Counted from the stretch's first letter, positions 39,280 to 49,717 are shown. The stretch is DNA of 64,000 bases from Agrobacterium sp. AGB01 (GCF_014851585.1 NZ_JACVAB010000002.1:248001-312000), one strand, 5' to 3'. The notes: generated by a model from the sequence alone, not told the origin. Program-made: numbers and translations.

Positions 39280-39797
39280 CACAAGACATGCGCATCCGCA
39301 TGAAATTTAAACCAAAGCGTATTTTCCAGATGCGGATTGCCGGACTGGCTTTTCGCGATGGGCATGTGCTGGTGCACCGTGCGACACACGAGACATTCTG
39401 GACATTTCCCGGTGGCCGGGCTGAAATGGGGGAAACCTCTGCCGAGACGCTTGCCCGCGAAATGGTGGAAGAGCTGGGTGCTGAAGTCCAGGTCGGTCGC
39501 TTGCTCTGGGCCGTTGAAAACTTCTTCCATTATGAAGAAAAACATTGGCACGAACTCGGCTTTTATTACCTGATGGAACTGCCTGAGAGCTTCCCATTCC
39601 ACCCCAGTGATATCATCCACCGGGTGCAAGATGGTAAAAACGAGCTGGAATTCCGCTGGGTGCCGGCGACGCGTGACGCCTTGAAAGCACTCGATATTCC
39701 TCCCTATTTCATTGCCGACGAAATCGATAATCTTCCCACTACGGTCAAACATCTTGTGTGGCGGGATGGCGATCTGGATGTGGCCGGTCATCTCTGA
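39276..39797 (+). CDS. Nudix hydrolase
   Basis: The 173-residue protein has a perfect Nudix box between residues 47 and 69 (G-x5-E-x7-REVxEExG with G47, E53, R61, E62, E65, E66, G68). Nudix enzymes hydrolyse nucleoside diphosphates linked to another group; the substrate here is unknown. It starts inside the stop of the DinB gene (ATGA), so it belongs to the ruvCAB-DinB transcript, which suggests, but does not prove, a role in nucleotide housekeeping. Confidence 0.9.
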   Translation: MTQDMRIRMKFKPKRIFQMRIAGLAFRDGHVLVHRATHETFWTFPGGRAEMGETSAETLAREMVEELGAEVQVGRLLWAVENFFHYEEKHWHELGFYYLMELPESFPFHPSDIIHRVQDGKNELEFRWVPATRDALKALDIPPYFIADEIDNLPTTVKHLVWRDGDLDVAGHL

Positions 39798-39919
39798 AAG
39801 TCGTGTTCACAGACTTTTGAATGGGGTTGGCATCGCGCTTTCTTTCGTTCGAGCTGTTGTGGTATCTGCCGGTTTTCATATGAAGCAATCAGTTTCCTAA
39901 TCGGGACGGACGTCACATC

Positions 39920-40360
39920 ATGAGCGACCAGCTTTTTTCACTCTCCGGCGAACTCATTGAACATGGCCACCGCTTGGCGCAACGGGTCTATTACGAAGAC
40001 ACGGATTTTTCCGGCCTGGTCTATCATGCCAGATACCTGCATTTTCTTGAGCGCGGCCGCACCGACTATCTGCGGTGCCTGGGTTGCGAACAAAGCGCGC
40101 TGCTGACGGCGGATGAAGAGGGCTTGGTTTTCGTTGTTCACCGTATGGAAATAGACTTCAAAACGCCGGCGCGAATGGATGACGTATTGACCATCATAAC
40201 GCGTACCGAAAAGGCGGGAGGGGCGAAAATGGTGCTCAATCAGGAGATTTCGCGGGGCGAAACTCTGCTTGTCGCAGCCAAGGTTATTATTGCAGTGATC
40301 AACGCGAAAGGGCGGCCGAGGCGCCTGCCAGAGACCATCAGCGAGAAATTTCTCAAATAA
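39920..40360 (+). CDS. ybgC: Tol-Pal associated acyl-CoA thioesterase YbgC
   Basis: YbgC is a hot-dog fold thioesterase tied to the tol operon. The 146-residue protein has YYEDTDFSGLVYHARYLHFL with the catalytic aspartate in the EDTD turn and the ERGRTDYLR helix after it. It ends with a QEISRGETLLVAAKVIIAVI strand region. It precedes tolQ by 261 bases, the standard position, although that gap is larger than usual and holds leader structures. Confidence 0.93.
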   Translation: MSDQLFSLSGELIEHGHRLAQRVYYEDTDFSGLVYHARYLHFLERGRTDYLRCLGCEQSALLTADEEGLVFVVHRMEIDFKTPARMDDVLTIITRTEKAGGAKMVLNQEISRGETLLVAAKVIIAVINAKGRPRRLPETISEKFLK

Positions 40361-40461
40361 ACGTGATAAAAGCCAGCGTTCTTTTCTGATGGTAGCGAAA
40401 GTGTAACACTCTCTTAACCATAATGTAGTCTTACTTTCACGATCGCTATTTGTGCGCTGCA

Positions 40462-40498
40462 CGCCTTCCTTTAACCAAAATTACAGGCAAGGAAGGCG
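40462..40498. promoter_or_regulatory. Ten-base-pair hairpin in the tolQ leader
   Basis: CGCCTTCCTT and AAGGAAGGCG pair perfectly around a 17-base loop. The right arm contains a good Shine-Dalgarno for an ATG at 40501, so the hairpin would hide that site. Confidence 0.5.
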
Positions 40499-40575
40499 CA
40501 ATGGCAAATAACGGGGCTTGCGCAACGAGGTTAACGGTCAGGTGCCGTTCTTCGGCCATGAGCGCACACTTGAAA

Positions 40576-40601
40576 CCGCCCGGTCTCGTGCCGGGCGTTT
40601 G
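40576..40601. promoter_or_regulatory. GC-rich hairpin before tolQ
   Basis: CGCCCGG and CCGGGCG pair around a seven-base loop, with AAAC/GTTT able to extend the stem, about 20 bases before the tolQ start. No long T-run follows, so it is a leader structure rather than a clear terminator. Confidence 0.4.
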
Positions 40602-40621
40602 GATTCGGGGATTGAGTATTT

Positions 40622-41341
40622 ATGGAACAAGCAGGTTTGGCAGCAGCGACACATGACGTAAGTCTCTGGGCACTGTTCATGCAGGCGGGCTTCATCGTCA
40701 AGGTGGTCATGATTGGTCTTTTGGCTGCGTCCGTCTGGACGTGGGCAATCGTCATCGACAAATATGTGAGTTTCGGCAAGGCGAAGAAGCAGTTCGACCA
40801 GTTCGAACAGGTCTTCTGGTCCGGCCAGTCACTTGAAGAACTCTACAGAACGCTCGCAGAGCGCCAGAATGGAGGCCTTGCCGCCATTTTCGTCGCGGCG
40901 ATGCGCGAATGGAAGAAATCCTTCGAGCGTGGCGCCCGTTCACCCATCGGCCTTCAGATGCGTATTGACCGCGCAATGGACGTGACCATGGCCCGTGAAA
41001 GCGAACAGCTGGAATCGAAGCTCGGATCATTGGCGACCATCGGTTCTGCCGGTCCGTTCATCGGTCTGTTTGGTACGGTTGTTGGTATCATGACCTCGTT
41101 CCAGGCGATTGCCGGTTCGAAGTCCACCAACCTGGCCGTTGTTGCTCCCGGTATCGCCGAGGCGCTTCTGGCAACCGCGATCGGCCTTGTTGCCGCTATT
41201 CCTGCGGTTATCGCCTACAACAAGTTCACGGCGGATGCAGGCAAGCTTTCTGCACGTATGGAAGGTTTCGCGGATGAGTTTTCCGCCATCCTGTCCCGTC
41301 AGATTGATGAGAAACTGCAGCCCCGCCAGGCCGCACAGTAA
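40622..41341 (+). CDS. tolQ: Tol-Pal system proton channel TolQ
   Basis: TolQ is the inner-membrane channel subunit that powers TolA with TolR. The 239-residue protein has three membrane helices (near residues 17-40, 132-155 and 175-198). Diagnostic motifs include FIGLFGTVVGIMTSFQAIAG and APGIAEALLATAIGLVAAIPAVIAYN. The complete operon tolQRAB-pal-cpoB follows without interruption, with ybgC before it. GGGGA and GAG lie upstream of the ATG. Confidence 0.97.
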   Translation: MEQAGLAAATHDVSLWALFMQAGFIVKVVMIGLLAASVWTWAIVIDKYVSFGKAKKQFDQFEQVFWSGQSLEELYRTLAERQNGGLAAIFVAAMREWKKSFERGARSPIGLQMRIDRAMDVTMARESEQLESKLGSLATIGSAGPFIGLFGTVVGIMTSFQAIAGSKSTNLAVVAPGIAEALLATAIGLVAAIPAVIAYNKFTADAGKLSARMEGFADEFSAILSRQIDEKLQPRQAAQ

Positions 41342-41371
41342 TCGCATCCGGTAATTTGTGGAGTAGACGCT

Positions 41372-41827
41372 ATGGGTATGTCAGCAGGTGGCAATAGCGC
41401 CGGTTCCGGTGGTCGGCGCGGTCGCGGCGGTCGCCGCAAGGGCGCCATCAGTGAAATCAACGTGACACCGCTGGTCGACGTCATGCTGGTGCTGCTTATC
41501 ATCTTCATGGTGGCTGCACCGATGATGACGGTCGGCGTGCCAGTCGATTTGCCGCAGACCTCGGCGAATGCTCTCAATTCCGAAACGCAGCCGATCACCA
41601 TTTCGGTCAATGCCAATGGCCAGATCCATTTGCAGGAAACTCCGATCGAAGCTGCTGAGGTGGCCGATAAGTTGCAGGCTATTTCCACCACCGGCTACAA
41701 TGAGCGCATTTTCGTGCGCGCAGATTCCGTCGCCGCATACGGTATCGTCGCAGATGTGATGGCGCGCATTCAGGCCGCCGGTTTCAAGAACATCGGCCTC
41801 GTTACGCAGCAGAAACAGGACAATTGA
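41372..41827 (+). CDS. tolR: Tol-Pal system protein TolR
   Basis: TolR is the stator partner of TolQ. The 151-residue protein has a Gly/Arg-rich cytosolic N-terminus, one membrane helix with INVTPLVDVMLVLLIIFMV (the aspartate that carries protons is in TPLVDVML), and a periplasmic domain. It ends four bases into the tolA frame, so they are translationally linked. Confidence 0.97.
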   Translation: MGMSAGGNSAGSGGRRGRGGRRKGAISEINVTPLVDVMLVLLIIFMVAAPMMTVGVPVDLPQTSANALNSETQPITISVNANGQIHLQETPIEAAEVADKLQAISTTGYNERIFVRADSVAAYGIVADVMARIQAAGFKNIGLVTQQKQDN

Positions 41828-41835
41828 AGCGCGCT

Positions 41836-43008
41836 ATGAAGGGCAGTCTGACCACATCTGCTATTCTGCATGTCACTGCTCTGGCGTTTGCGCTTGTTTC
41901 CATAGGCGCGCCGGAGCCCTTCGACGTGACTGACGTAGAAGCGTTGCCTGTTGATCTGGTACCCATTGAAGAACTGACGCAAATCCAGCAGGGTGACAAA
42001 ACCGCGCCGCTTGCTGAGAAGTCGGCCCCTGTTCCGACCACGCGCCCTGATGTCGTTCCGGAAGCCCAGAATATCGGCAACAACACTGCTGACATTGAAG
42101 CGCCGCCGACCCCTTCGACAAAGCCAAGCAACAATGTGAGCGCCGCAGCACCTGCCAAGCAGGAAAAGCCGCAGCCTGTCGTTGATACCAAGGCCAATGA
42201 GGTCAAGGAAATCGTCAAGGAAGAGACATCCGCTCCGCCACCGCAGGAGATGGCTTCTCTGCCGACGCCGAAGCCCGAGGTAACACCGCCGCCACAACAG
42301 CAGCCGCCAGCGGAAACGCAGGCGCAGGAACCGCCTCCGCAGAATCAGGAGCCTGCCGAAATTCCGGTGCCGCCAAATGTGCCGCGCCCGAATGCTCGTC
42401 CGCAGCCGCCGCAACCAAAGCCGGAACCACCCAAACAGGCTGAAACGAAGCCCGCTGAAAGCAAGCCCGCTGAAAAGCCAGCCGAGACGAAGCCGGATCA
42501 GGCCAAGTCGACGGAAAAGCCTTCTGACAAGAAGCCGGGTGAGAAAAAGCAGGAAACCGCAAAAGCGACCTCTTCGAAGGAGAGCGATTTCAATGCGGAC
42601 GACATTGCTGCACTCCTGAATAAGCAGGAGCCTTCCGGCGGCGGAGCAAAACGCTCCACCCAGCAGGCCTCGCTTGGTGGCAAGAAGACAACAGGCGGAT
42701 CCACGCTCAGCCAAACGGAAATGGACGCGCTGCGTGGCGCGATCCAGAAGAATTGGCAAATTATTCCCGGCATGGTCGATGCGTCAGAAGTGCGGGTGCA
42801 GGTCAGCATTCGTCTTGATCGTGACGGCTCGATTATCGGCCAGCCTGAAGTTACCGCGACCGGCGGCACAGATGGTACCCGACGGGCGATGGCCGGTGGT
42901 GCATTGCGTGCCGTTAAACGTTCAGAACCATTCACCAACCTGCCTCCGGACAAATATGACGCCTGGAGTGAGGTGGTTATCAATTTCGATCCCAGTGATT
43001 TGCTGTGA
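41836..43008 (+). CDS. tolA: Tol-Pal system protein TolA
   Basis: TolA spans the periplasm between the TolQR motor and Pal/TolB. The 390-residue protein has an N-terminal membrane helix ([20 protein letters not shown]), a 200-residue Pro/Glu/Lys-rich middle part, and a C-terminal TonB-like domain with [20 protein letters not shown] and [15 protein letters not shown]. The frame also opens at a TTG at 41824 overlapping tolR; ATG 41836 gives the natural [11 protein letters not shown] start. The extended spacer is repetitive but normal for rhizobial TolA. Confidence 0.9.
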   Translation: MKGSLTTSAILHVTALAFALVSIGAPEPFDVTDVEALPVDLVPIEELTQIQQGDKTAPLAEKSAPVPTTRPDVVPEAQNIGNNTADIEAPPTPSTKPSNNVSAAAPAKQEKPQPVVDTKANEVKEIVKEETSAPPPQEMASLPTPKPEVTPPPQQQPPAETQAQEPPPQNQEPAEIPVPPNVPRPNARPQPPQPKPEPPKQAETKPAESKPAEKPAETKPDQAKSTEKPSDKKPGEKKQETAKATSSKESDFNADDIAALLNKQEPSGGGAKRSTQQASLGGKKTTGGSTLSQTEMDALRGAIQKNWQIIPGMVDASEVRVQVSIRLDRDGSIIGQPEVTATGGTDGTRRAMAGGALRAVKRSEPFTNLPPDKYDAWSEVVINFDPSDLL

Positions 43009-43028
43009 ATGCTGAAAGGCCTGGCAAC

Positions 43029-44336
43029 ATGAAGACATTATTTTCAACACGGCTGGTGGCTGCCCTTGTGGCTGTCATGGCCATGTTCTCCGCACCGGCT
43101 TACGCCAAGGTCGAGATCAACATCAACAAAGGTAACGTCGAGCCGCTGCCGATTGCCGTGACGGATTTCATTTCCGGCAACGAACTCGGTGCGCAAATCT
43201 CGGCTGTCGTTGCCGCTGACCTGCAAAGGTCTGGCCTTTTTGCGCCGGTCAACAGAAGCGCCTTTATTGAAAAGATCACCAACCCCGATCAGGCGCCACG
43301 CTTTGAAGACTGGAAGGTCATCAACGCACAGGCACTGGTAACTGGACGCGTGACCCGAGAAGCAGATGGTCGTCTGCGCGCCGAGTTCCGTCTGTGGGAT
43401 ACCTTTGCCGGCGAGCAGATGACAGGCCAGCAATTCTTCACACAGCCGGACAACTGGCGTCGTGTGGCCCATATCATTGCCGACGCTATCTATGAGCGCA
43501 TTACCGGCGAAAAGGGCTATTTTGATACACGTGTGGTTTTCGTTTCCGAAAGCGGTCCTAAAACGGCACGCAAGCGTCAGCTTGCCATTATGGACCAGGA
43601 CGGCTTCAACGTACGCACGCTGACGAACTCCAACGACATCGTTCTGACGCCGCGTTTTTCGCCGAACCGTCAAGAAATCACCTATATGTCGTTCGAAGGT
43701 CAGCAGCCGCGCGTTTACCTGTTGCAGCTTGAAACCGGACAGCGCGAGGTCGTGGGTAACTTCCCAGGCATGACATTCTCGCCGCGTTTCTCGCCTGATG
43801 GCCAGAAGGTGATCATGAGCTTGCAGCAGGACGGAAACTCCAACATCTATACGATGGACCTGCGGTCGCGGACGACAACACGCCTGACCAACTCAGCTGC
43901 TATCGACACCGCACCGTCCTATTCTCCCGATGGCGCGCGTGTGGTGTTTGAAAGCGACCGTGGTGGCCGCCAGCAGATTTATGCCATGAATGCAGATGGT
44001 TCGGGCCAGACGCGCGTGTCCTTCGGTGACGGTTCCTACTCGACACCGGTCTGGTCTCCACGAGGCGATCTGATTGCCTTCACCAAACAGTCTGGTGGCA
44101 AATTCTCGATCGGTGTGATGCGTCCGGATGGCTCTGGTGAGCGTATTCTGACCACCGGCTTCCACAATGAGGGCCCAACCTGGGCACCGAATGGCCGCGT
44201 GCTGATGTTCTTCCGTCAGAACGCCGGTGCTGGTGGACCGCAGCTCTATTCGATCGATTTGACCGGTTATAACGAGCAGTTGGTCAAAACCCCTGCATTC
44301 GGTTCGGATCCGGCCTGGTCGCCGCTCCTGGACTAA
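43029..44336 (+). CDS. tolB: Tol-Pal system beta-propeller protein TolB
   Basis: TolB is the periplasmic partner of Pal. The 435-residue protein has a signal peptide ([20 protein letters not shown]) cleaved before KVEININ, an N-terminal D1 domain, and a six-bladed propeller with repeats such as [32 protein letters not shown] and [21 protein letters not shown] before ATG 43029 sets the start; a GTG 24 bases earlier overlaps the tolA stop. A GC hairpin follows, then pal after 211 bases. Confidence 0.97.
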   Translation: MKTLFSTRLVAALVAVMAMFSAPAYAKVEININKGNVEPLPIAVTDFISGNELGAQISAVVAADLQRSGLFAPVNRSAFIEKITNPDQAPRFEDWKVINAQALVTGRVTREADGRLRAEFRLWDTFAGEQMTGQQFFTQPDNWRRVAHIIADAIYERITGEKGYFDTRVVFVSESGPKTARKRQLAIMDQDGFNVRTLTNSNDIVLTPRFSPNRQEITYMSFEGQQPRVYLLQLETGQREVVGNFPGMTFSPRFSPDGQKVIMSLQQDGNSNIYTMDLRSRTTTRLTNSAAIDTAPSYSPDGARVVFESDRGGRQQIYAMNADGSGQTRVSFGDGSYSTPVWSPRGDLIAFTKQSGGKFSIGVMRPDGSGERILTTGFHNEGPTWAPNGRVLMFFRQNAGAGGPQLYSIDLTGYNEQLVKTPAFGSDPAWSPLLD

Positions 44337-44464
44337 GATCTCAAGATTTGCAGCGGCCGCGGGTACAAAAGCACCTTTGGCCGCCGCATTTTCGTCACGG
44401 GCACGGAAAGACGCCTCTTTGTCGCCTCATTCTATTGTGAGGACCGGTGCTAATGTGACGATTT

Positions 44465-44494
44465 GTTAACCATGAATATTTGATCGTGGTTAAC
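44465..44494. promoter_or_regulatory. Inverted repeat with TTAACC half-sites before pal
   Basis: GTTAACCA and TGGTTAAC are perfect inverse copies separated by 14 bases, about 54 bases before the pal start. The TTAACC half-sites resemble CtrA half-boxes, but the spacing is not TTAA-N7-TTAA. Confidence 0.4.
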
Positions 44495-44547
44495 CGAAAA
44501 CAGTTATTGTCTGGCAACGTTACTGAAATTCTAAGGAGAGACCGGCG

Positions 44548-45084
44548 ATGAGCCGTACACACACTTCGTCGATCAGCCCAATGCAGAAACTGGCCCGTAA
44601 TCCGGCCGTCATCGCTCTTACGCTTGCCCTGGCTCTTGCCGGTTGTGCGAAGGGTAACAAGAACATGCCTAACAGTGCAGGCGATCTTGGCCTTAACGGT
44701 GGTGCCGGTGGCCCTCCTGGTTCGCAGCAGGACTTCACAGTCAACGTTGGCGACCGCATCTTCTTCGACACCGACTCGACTTCGGTTCGCGCAGATGCGC
44801 AGCAGACACTCGACCGTCAGGCACAGTGGTTGCAGCGTTACCCGAACTACGCCATCACCGTTGAAGGTCACGCTGACGAGCGCGGCACACGCGAATACAA
44901 CCTTGCACTGGGCGCTCGCCGCGCTGCTGCAACGCGTGATTACCTTGCGTCGCGCGGTGTTCCTGCCAACCGTATGCGCACCATCTCTTACGGCAAGGAA
45001 AAGCCGGTTGCAGTTTGCGACGACATTTCCTGCTGGTCGCAGAACCGTCGTGCGGTTACCGTTCTCGGTGGCGCAGGCATGTAA
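44548..45084 (+). CDS. pal: Peptidoglycan-associated lipoprotein Pal
   Basis: Pal anchors the outer membrane to peptidoglycan and binds TolB. The 178-residue precursor has a lipoprotein signal peptide with the lipobox LAGC (lipidated Cys33) and a C-terminal OmpA-like domain. The domain shows IFFDTDSTSVRADAQQTLD, TVEGHADERGTREYNLALG and SYGKEKPVAVCDD. Strong AGGAGAG precedes the ATG. The protein is the Omp16-type antigen in Brucella-like species. A strong terminator follows. Confidence 0.97.
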   Translation: MSRTHTSSISPMQKLARNPAVIALTLALALAGCAKGNKNMPNSAGDLGLNGGAGGPPGSQQDFTVNVGDRIFFDTDSTSVRADAQQTLDRQAQWLQRYPNYAITVEGHADERGTREYNLALGARRAAATRDYLASRGVPANRMRTISYGKEKPVAVCDDISCWSQNRRAVTVLGGAGM

Positions 45085-45118
45085 TTATGCGGGCGTTCAC
45101 GCGCTCGTTATCAAAAAG

Positions 45119-45152
45119 CAAAAGGCGGCCTCGTGCCGCCTTTTGTTTTTTT
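45119..45152 (+). terminator. Rho-independent terminator of pal
   Basis: AAAGGCGGC and GCCGCCTTT pair around a five-base loop, then GTTTTTTT follows. Confidence 0.85.
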
Positions 45153-45249
45153 CATAGTTTGGCCGAAGTTAAGTTGCTTTTTGGCGTAAGTTGAGAACAA
45201 TCCGGCTTTGCGTCACTCTGGCGCAAATCAGAACAGGCAGGACGTTGAC

Positions 45250-46254
45250 ATGAAGAAACTTGTCGTGGCGGGAATGCTGGGGCTTGCAGCTTTTACGGGC
45301 TTGAGTGGAACTGCCGTTTCGGCACCGCTTTTCGGCTCAGGCTGGGGCGCTGGCGAAGTCAGTTCCCAATCGGCGTCGCAGGCTCCTGTTGTGCGTGTAC
45401 AGCAGGGCAGTGAAGCCGTTCGCGTGCAGCAGCTTGAAGAAGAGATTCGGCAGTTGAACGGCCGTATAGAGGAAATGAGTTTCCAGCTTCTTCAAATGCA
45501 GGAGCAATTGCGCAAGGCGCAGGAAGACAACGAGTTCCGTTTCCAGGAACTTGAAAAGAGTGAGAACACAAAGGGAGGCCGTGGCGCTGCCACAGCTTCC
45601 TCTTCTTCTCCATCATCGACCGCACCATCCAACACGGATGAGGTGGCAACAATCATTGAAACGCCGTCCAACAACGGCGCTTCAACAACAACGTCGCGTG
45701 ACATTGGTGCGGCGCCCGGTGAAACCACACTTGGTTCGATCCAGCTTGACAGCAGCGGTATGCCGGTCGGTGGGACGCTGAACGACAGCGCAAAAAACTC
45801 TTCCGGTTCTCTGCCAGGTGCCGAGCAGAACAACACGGCTTCGGTTGGTGGTGCGGGCAATGGAGCGCTGACCAGCGAGAACGACATTTACCAAGCGGCT
45901 TACGGTCATATCCTCTCGGGTGACTACAAGCTGGCTGAAGACGGTTTCCAGAGCTACCTCAAGGGCTATCCGAAGGGCGGCAAGGCTGCCGACGCAACTT
46001 TCTGGCTGGGCGAAGCACAATATTCGCAGGGCCGTTTCAACGATGCCGCCAAGACGTTCCTTGATGCACATAAGAACTTTGCCAAGTCGCCACGCGCACC
46101 TGAAATGCTGCTGAAGCTCGGCATGTCGCTGGCGGCACTTGATAACAAGGACACCGCCTGCGCAACCTTGCGCGAAGTGACCAAACGTTATCCTTCCGCA
46201 CCCAAGGCCGTTCTGGGCAAGGTTGCGTCTGAGCAGAAGCGACTAAGCTGCTGA
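45250..46254 (+). CDS. cpoB: Tol-Pal system protein CpoB (YbgF)
   Basis: CpoB coordinates Tol-driven outer membrane constriction with peptidoglycan synthesis. The 334-residue protein has a signal peptide (KKLVVAGMLGLAAFTGLSG), an N-terminal coiled coil (VQQLEEEIRQLNGRIEEMSF), a Ser/Thr/Asn-rich linker of about 100 residues, and C-terminal TPR repeats (AYGHILSGDYKLAEDGFQSY, FWLGEAQYSQGRFNDAAKTF). GGCAGGA marks ATG 45250. tilS follows after ten bases. Confidence 0.94.
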   Translation: MKKLVVAGMLGLAAFTGLSGTAVSAPLFGSGWGAGEVSSQSASQAPVVRVQQGSEAVRVQQLEEEIRQLNGRIEEMSFQLLQMQEQLRKAQEDNEFRFQELEKSENTKGGRGAATASSSSPSSTAPSNTDEVATIIETPSNNGASTTTSRDIGAAPGETTLGSIQLDSSGMPVGGTLNDSAKNSSGSLPGAEQNNTASVGGAGNGALTSENDIYQAAYGHILSGDYKLAEDGFQSYLKGYPKGGKAADATFWLGEAQYSQGRFNDAAKTFLDAHKNFAKSPRAPEMLLKLGMSLAALDNKDTACATLREVTKRYPSAPKAVLGKVASEQKRLSC

Positions 46255-46264
46255 CCGATCGGTA

Positions 46265-47581
46265 GTGTCCGATCTGATTATGAATTTTCCCGTGACAAGC
46301 CCTGCCGCCGCCGCGCAGACCTTTATCAGGCAATTACGCAAACCCGCCAAAATCCTCGTTATGGTTTCTGGCGGTAGCGATTCCCTCGGTCTGCTGCTGG
46401 CGCTGATAAAAGCTGTACCCGACAGCGCCAATGCTGATGTTGCACTGTCTGCTGTTACCATCGATCATCAGTTGCGGCCTGAGGCTGCCGAAGAGGCCAG
46501 GCAGGTTGGCGAGATTTGCCGAAGTTTCGGTGTCAAACACGTCGTTCGCCGATGGGACGAAGTTAAACCCAATTCTGGCATTTCGCAGGCGTCGCGGCTC
46601 GCCCGTTATCGATTGGTAGCAGCGGTTGCCGAAGAGCTCGGCACGACCGTCATCGTAACCGGGCACACACTCGATGATCAGCTTGAAACCGTGCTAATGC
46701 GGGCCGCCCGCAGCACGCGCACAGAAAATACCGGGCTTTCTGGCATGGCAGAGCGCACGCTCTATGCTGGTCGGCATTGGATCTTCCGGCCGTTCCTGTC
46801 TGTCCGACGTGCCGATATTCGTGAATTTCTCTGCAGAGAGCAGTTGGGCTGGGTGGATGACCCCAGCAACGAAGACCGCAAATATGAGCGGGTGCGGACA
46901 CGGCAAGGTCTGGAGCAGCTTTCCGAAGCATCCGTTGATCTCAGTGCCGGAGAAAAGCGCAAGGCAATCTCTAATGCGGCTGCCTGTCTTTTGAAAGACC
47001 ATGCACAGGGTGAGGGCAGCGGCGTGATCTGGCTGCGTAATGAGGCCTTCGATCAGAAACTGGACATGTTGCGCCACGCACTTGCAGCAGTGGCTGCAGT
47101 GATTGGTGGCCGCCAACATCTGCCAGCGGCGGACAGCATGGACCGGCTCTCCGCGTTCATTCTGCAAAACAGGCTTGGCCGGATGACCGTATCGCGGACG
47201 GTGTTCGATCGCCGTCGTGACGGTTTGTATATGTACCGGGAAAACCGAAGCCTGCCATCGCTGACAATTGTACCCGGTGAGACTGTGTTATGGGATGATC
47301 GGTTCATGCTGCACAATTCTTCTGCAGAGCTGGTTGATGTGTCCGCAAATGGTGGAAAAAATACAGAACTGGCGTCTGTGATTTTCCCCAATGTGCCGGT
47401 TGGTGTGGCAAAACGTGCCTTCTCCTCCATGCCGGATATTTTTGACGCGGGTGGTAAGGCGATTCTCAAGCGTTCTGTACTTATGCCTTACGAATTGTTT
47501 TTACCTGATTTCGACCTTGAGTTGGCAGGCGAACTAGCAATTCTGCTGGATTGCGCACCTGTGTTACAGCCACCGGTTTAA
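46265..47581 (+). CDS. tilS: tRNA(Ile)-lysidine synthetase
   Basis: TilS modifies C34 of tRNA-Ile(CAU) to lysidine, changing its specificity from Met to Ile. The 438-residue protein has the PP-loop VSGGSDSLGL (residues 34-43 from the GTG start) and the TGHTLDDQLETVLMRAARST motif. The start is uncertain: GTG 46265 and ATG 46280 are both in frame, and neither has a clear ribosome-binding site. It sits between cpoB and ftsH. Confidence 0.92.
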   Translation: MSDLIMNFPVTSPAAAAQTFIRQLRKPAKILVMVSGGSDSLGLLLALIKAVPDSANADVALSAVTIDHQLRPEAAEEARQVGEICRSFGVKHVVRRWDEVKPNSGISQASRLARYRLVAAVAEELGTTVIVTGHTLDDQLETVLMRAARSTRTENTGLSGMAERTLYAGRHWIFRPFLSVRRADIREFLCREQLGWVDDPSNEDRKYERVRTRQGLEQLSEASVDLSAGEKRKAISNAAACLLKDHAQGEGSGVIWLRNEAFDQKLDMLRHALAAVAAVIGGRQHLPAADSMDRLSAFILQNRLGRMTVSRTVFDRRRDGLYMYRENRSLPSLTIVPGETVLWDDRFMLHNSSAELVDVSANGGKNTELASVIFPNVPVGVAKRAFSSMPDIFDAGGKAILKRSVLMPYELFLPDFDLELAGELAILLDCAPVLQPPV

Positions 47582-47734
47582 ATTAGAGCTGTTTTTATCG
47601 ATTTAATTTTCAGACTTTTTGCTTGAAAACGCATCTGAATGCCGTGTCTGCCTTGGCAACGGCATATGTCGACCTTATGTTAGTGGCACAGATGAGCGGG
47701 CACATAAGATGTCCGTGTGAGTTCGGGGAGTTCG

Positions 47735-49684
47735 ATGAACCCAAATTTTAGAAATTTCGCCTTGTGGGCCATTATCGCCCTCTTGCTGATCGCGTTGTTC
47801 AGCATGTTCCAGACGTCGCCCTCGCAATCGGGTTCGCGTGAGATTCCTTATTCGCAGTTTCTGCGTGATGTGGACTCCGGTCGAGTGCGTGACGTGACTG
47901 TAACGGGCAATCGAGTGCTTGGCACGTACACGGAAAGCGGCACCGCTTTCCAGACCTACTCTCCGGTTATCGATGATTCATTGATGGAGCGTCTGCAAAG
48001 CAAAAACGTAACGATCGTAGCGCGGCCGGAGAGCGATGGCTCCTCCGGTTTTTTGAGCTACCTTGGCACGCTTTTGCCGATGTTCCTCATTCTCGGCGTC
48101 TGGCTGTTCTTCATGCGGCAGATGCAGGGTGGATCGCGTGGCGCAATGGGCTTTGGCAAATCCAAAGCGAAGTTGCTGACCGAAGCACATGGCCGTATCA
48201 CGTTTGATGACGTTGCCGGTGTTGATGAGGCCAAGCAGGATCTAGAAGAAATCGTGGAATTCCTTCGTGACCCTCAGAAGTTCCAGCGCCTAGGCGGTAA
48301 AATTCCGCGTGGTGTTCTTCTCGTTGGTCCTCCTGGTACCGGTAAAACGCTTCTTGCCCGCTCCGTTGCAGGTGAAGCCAATGTTCCGTTCTTCACGATT
48401 TCCGGTTCTGACTTCGTTGAAATGTTCGTGGGTGTGGGTGCAAGCCGTGTGCGCGATATGTTCGAGCAGGCAAAGAAGAATGCGCCATGCATTATCTTCA
48501 TCGACGAAATTGACGCCGTTGGCCGCCATCGTGGTGCCGGTCTTGGCGGCGGTAACGACGAGCGTGAACAGACACTCAACCAGTTGCTGGTCGAGATGGA
48601 TGGTTTCGAAGCCAATGAAGGTATTATCCTGATTGCGGCGACCAACCGTCCTGACGTTCTTGACCCGGCTCTGCTGCGTCCGGGCCGTTTCGACCGTCAG
48701 GTTGTTGTGCCGAACCCGGATATCGTTGGCCGTGAGCGTATTCTCAAGGTTCACGTTCGCAACGTTCCGCTTGCACCAAATGTCGACCTCAAGGTTCTTG
48801 CTCGTGGCACACCGGGCTTCTCCGGTGCTGACCTGATGAACCTTGTCAACGAAGCCGCCTTGATGGCTGCACGCCGCAACAAGCGTGTTGTCACGATGCA
48901 GGAATTCGAAGACGCCAAGGATAAGATCATGATGGGTGCCGAGCGCCGCTCGACCGCCATGACTGAAGCCGAAAAGAAACTGACGGCCTACCACGAAGCT
49001 GGTCATGCCATCACCGCGCTCAATGTGCCGGTGGCCGATCCGCTGCACAAGGCAACTATCATTCCGCGCGGTCGCGCCCTTGGTATGGTCATGCAGTTGC
49101 CTGAGGGCGATCGCTACTCCATGAGCTACAAGTGGATGGTTTCGCGTCTCGTGATCATGATGGGTGGTCGCGTTGCTGAAGAGCTGACGTTCGGTAAGGA
49201 AAACATCACTTCTGGTGCGTCTTCCGATATCGAGCAGGCTACCAAGCTGGCCCGTGCGATGGTGACCCAGTGGGGCTTCTCCGATGAACTCGGTCAGGTT
49301 GCCTATGGTGAAAACCAGCAGGAAGTCTTCCTTGGTCACTCGGTTTCGCAGTCCAAGAATGTGTCCGAAGCCACAGCCCAGAAGATCGACAACGAAGTTC
49401 GTCGTCTGATCGATGAGGCTTACACTGAAGCACGCCGCATCCTGACGGAGAAGCACGGCGAATTCGTGGCTCTGGCAGAAGGCCTGCTGGAATACGAGAC
49501 CCTGACGGGCGAGGAAATCAAGGCGTTGATCAGGGGTGAAAAACCAGCCCGCGATCTCGGCGATGATGGTTCCTCCAACAGCCGCGGTTCCGCTGTTCCG
49601 AAGGCTGGCACCAAGAAAGACGGCCCAACCGAAGCCAAGGGCGACGGTGAGGCTGAAGGTGGCATGGAGCCACAACCACATTAA
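47735..49684 (+). CDS. ftsH: ATP-dependent zinc metalloprotease FtsH
   Basis: FtsH degrades misassembled membrane proteins and selected regulators. The 649-residue protein has two N-terminal membrane helices ([18 protein letters not shown] and the [18 protein letters not shown] segment), an AAA+ domain with Walker A GPPGTGKT (residues 198-205), the arginine-containing [13 protein letters not shown], and the zinc-binding HEAGH (419-423). It ends with a Gly/Lys-rich tail (PQPH). GGGGAG precedes ATG 47735. A terminator follows. Confidence 0.97.
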   Translation: MNPNFRNFALWAIIALLLIALFSMFQTSPSQSGSREIPYSQFLRDVDSGRVRDVTVTGNRVLGTYTESGTAFQTYSPVIDDSLMERLQSKNVTIVARPESDGSSGFLSYLGTLLPMFLILGVWLFFMRQMQGGSRGAMGFGKSKAKLLTEAHGRITFDDVAGVDEAKQDLEEIVEFLRDPQKFQRLGGKIPRGVLLVGPPGTGKTLLARSVAGEANVPFFTISGSDFVEMFVGVGASRVRDMFEQAKKNAPCIIFIDEIDAVGRHRGAGLGGGNDEREQTLNQLLVEMDGFEANEGIILIAATNRPDVLDPALLRPGRFDRQVVVPNPDIVGRERILKVHVRNVPLAPNVDLKVLARGTPGFSGADLMNLVNEAALMAARRNKRVVTMQEFEDAKDKIMMGAERRSTAMTEAEKKLTAYHEAGHAITALNVPVADPLHKATIIPRGRALGMVMQLPEGDRYSMSYKWMVSRLVIMMGGRVAEELTFGKENITSGASSDIEQATKLARAMVTQWGFSDELGQVAYGENQQEVFLGHSVSQSKNVSEATAQKIDNEVRRLIDEAYTEARRILTEKHGEFVALAEGLLEYETLTGEEIKALIRGEKPARDLGDDGSSNSRGSAVPKAGTKKDGPTEAKGDGEAEGGMEPQPH

Positions 49685-49717
49685 GTTGTGTCTGGCAGTA
49701 AATGTCAGTGGAAAACG

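Noticed and set aside
42200-42560. Pro/Glu/Lys-rich repeats as a tandem repeat element
   Set aside because: They are the low-complexity spacer of TolA, normal for the family.
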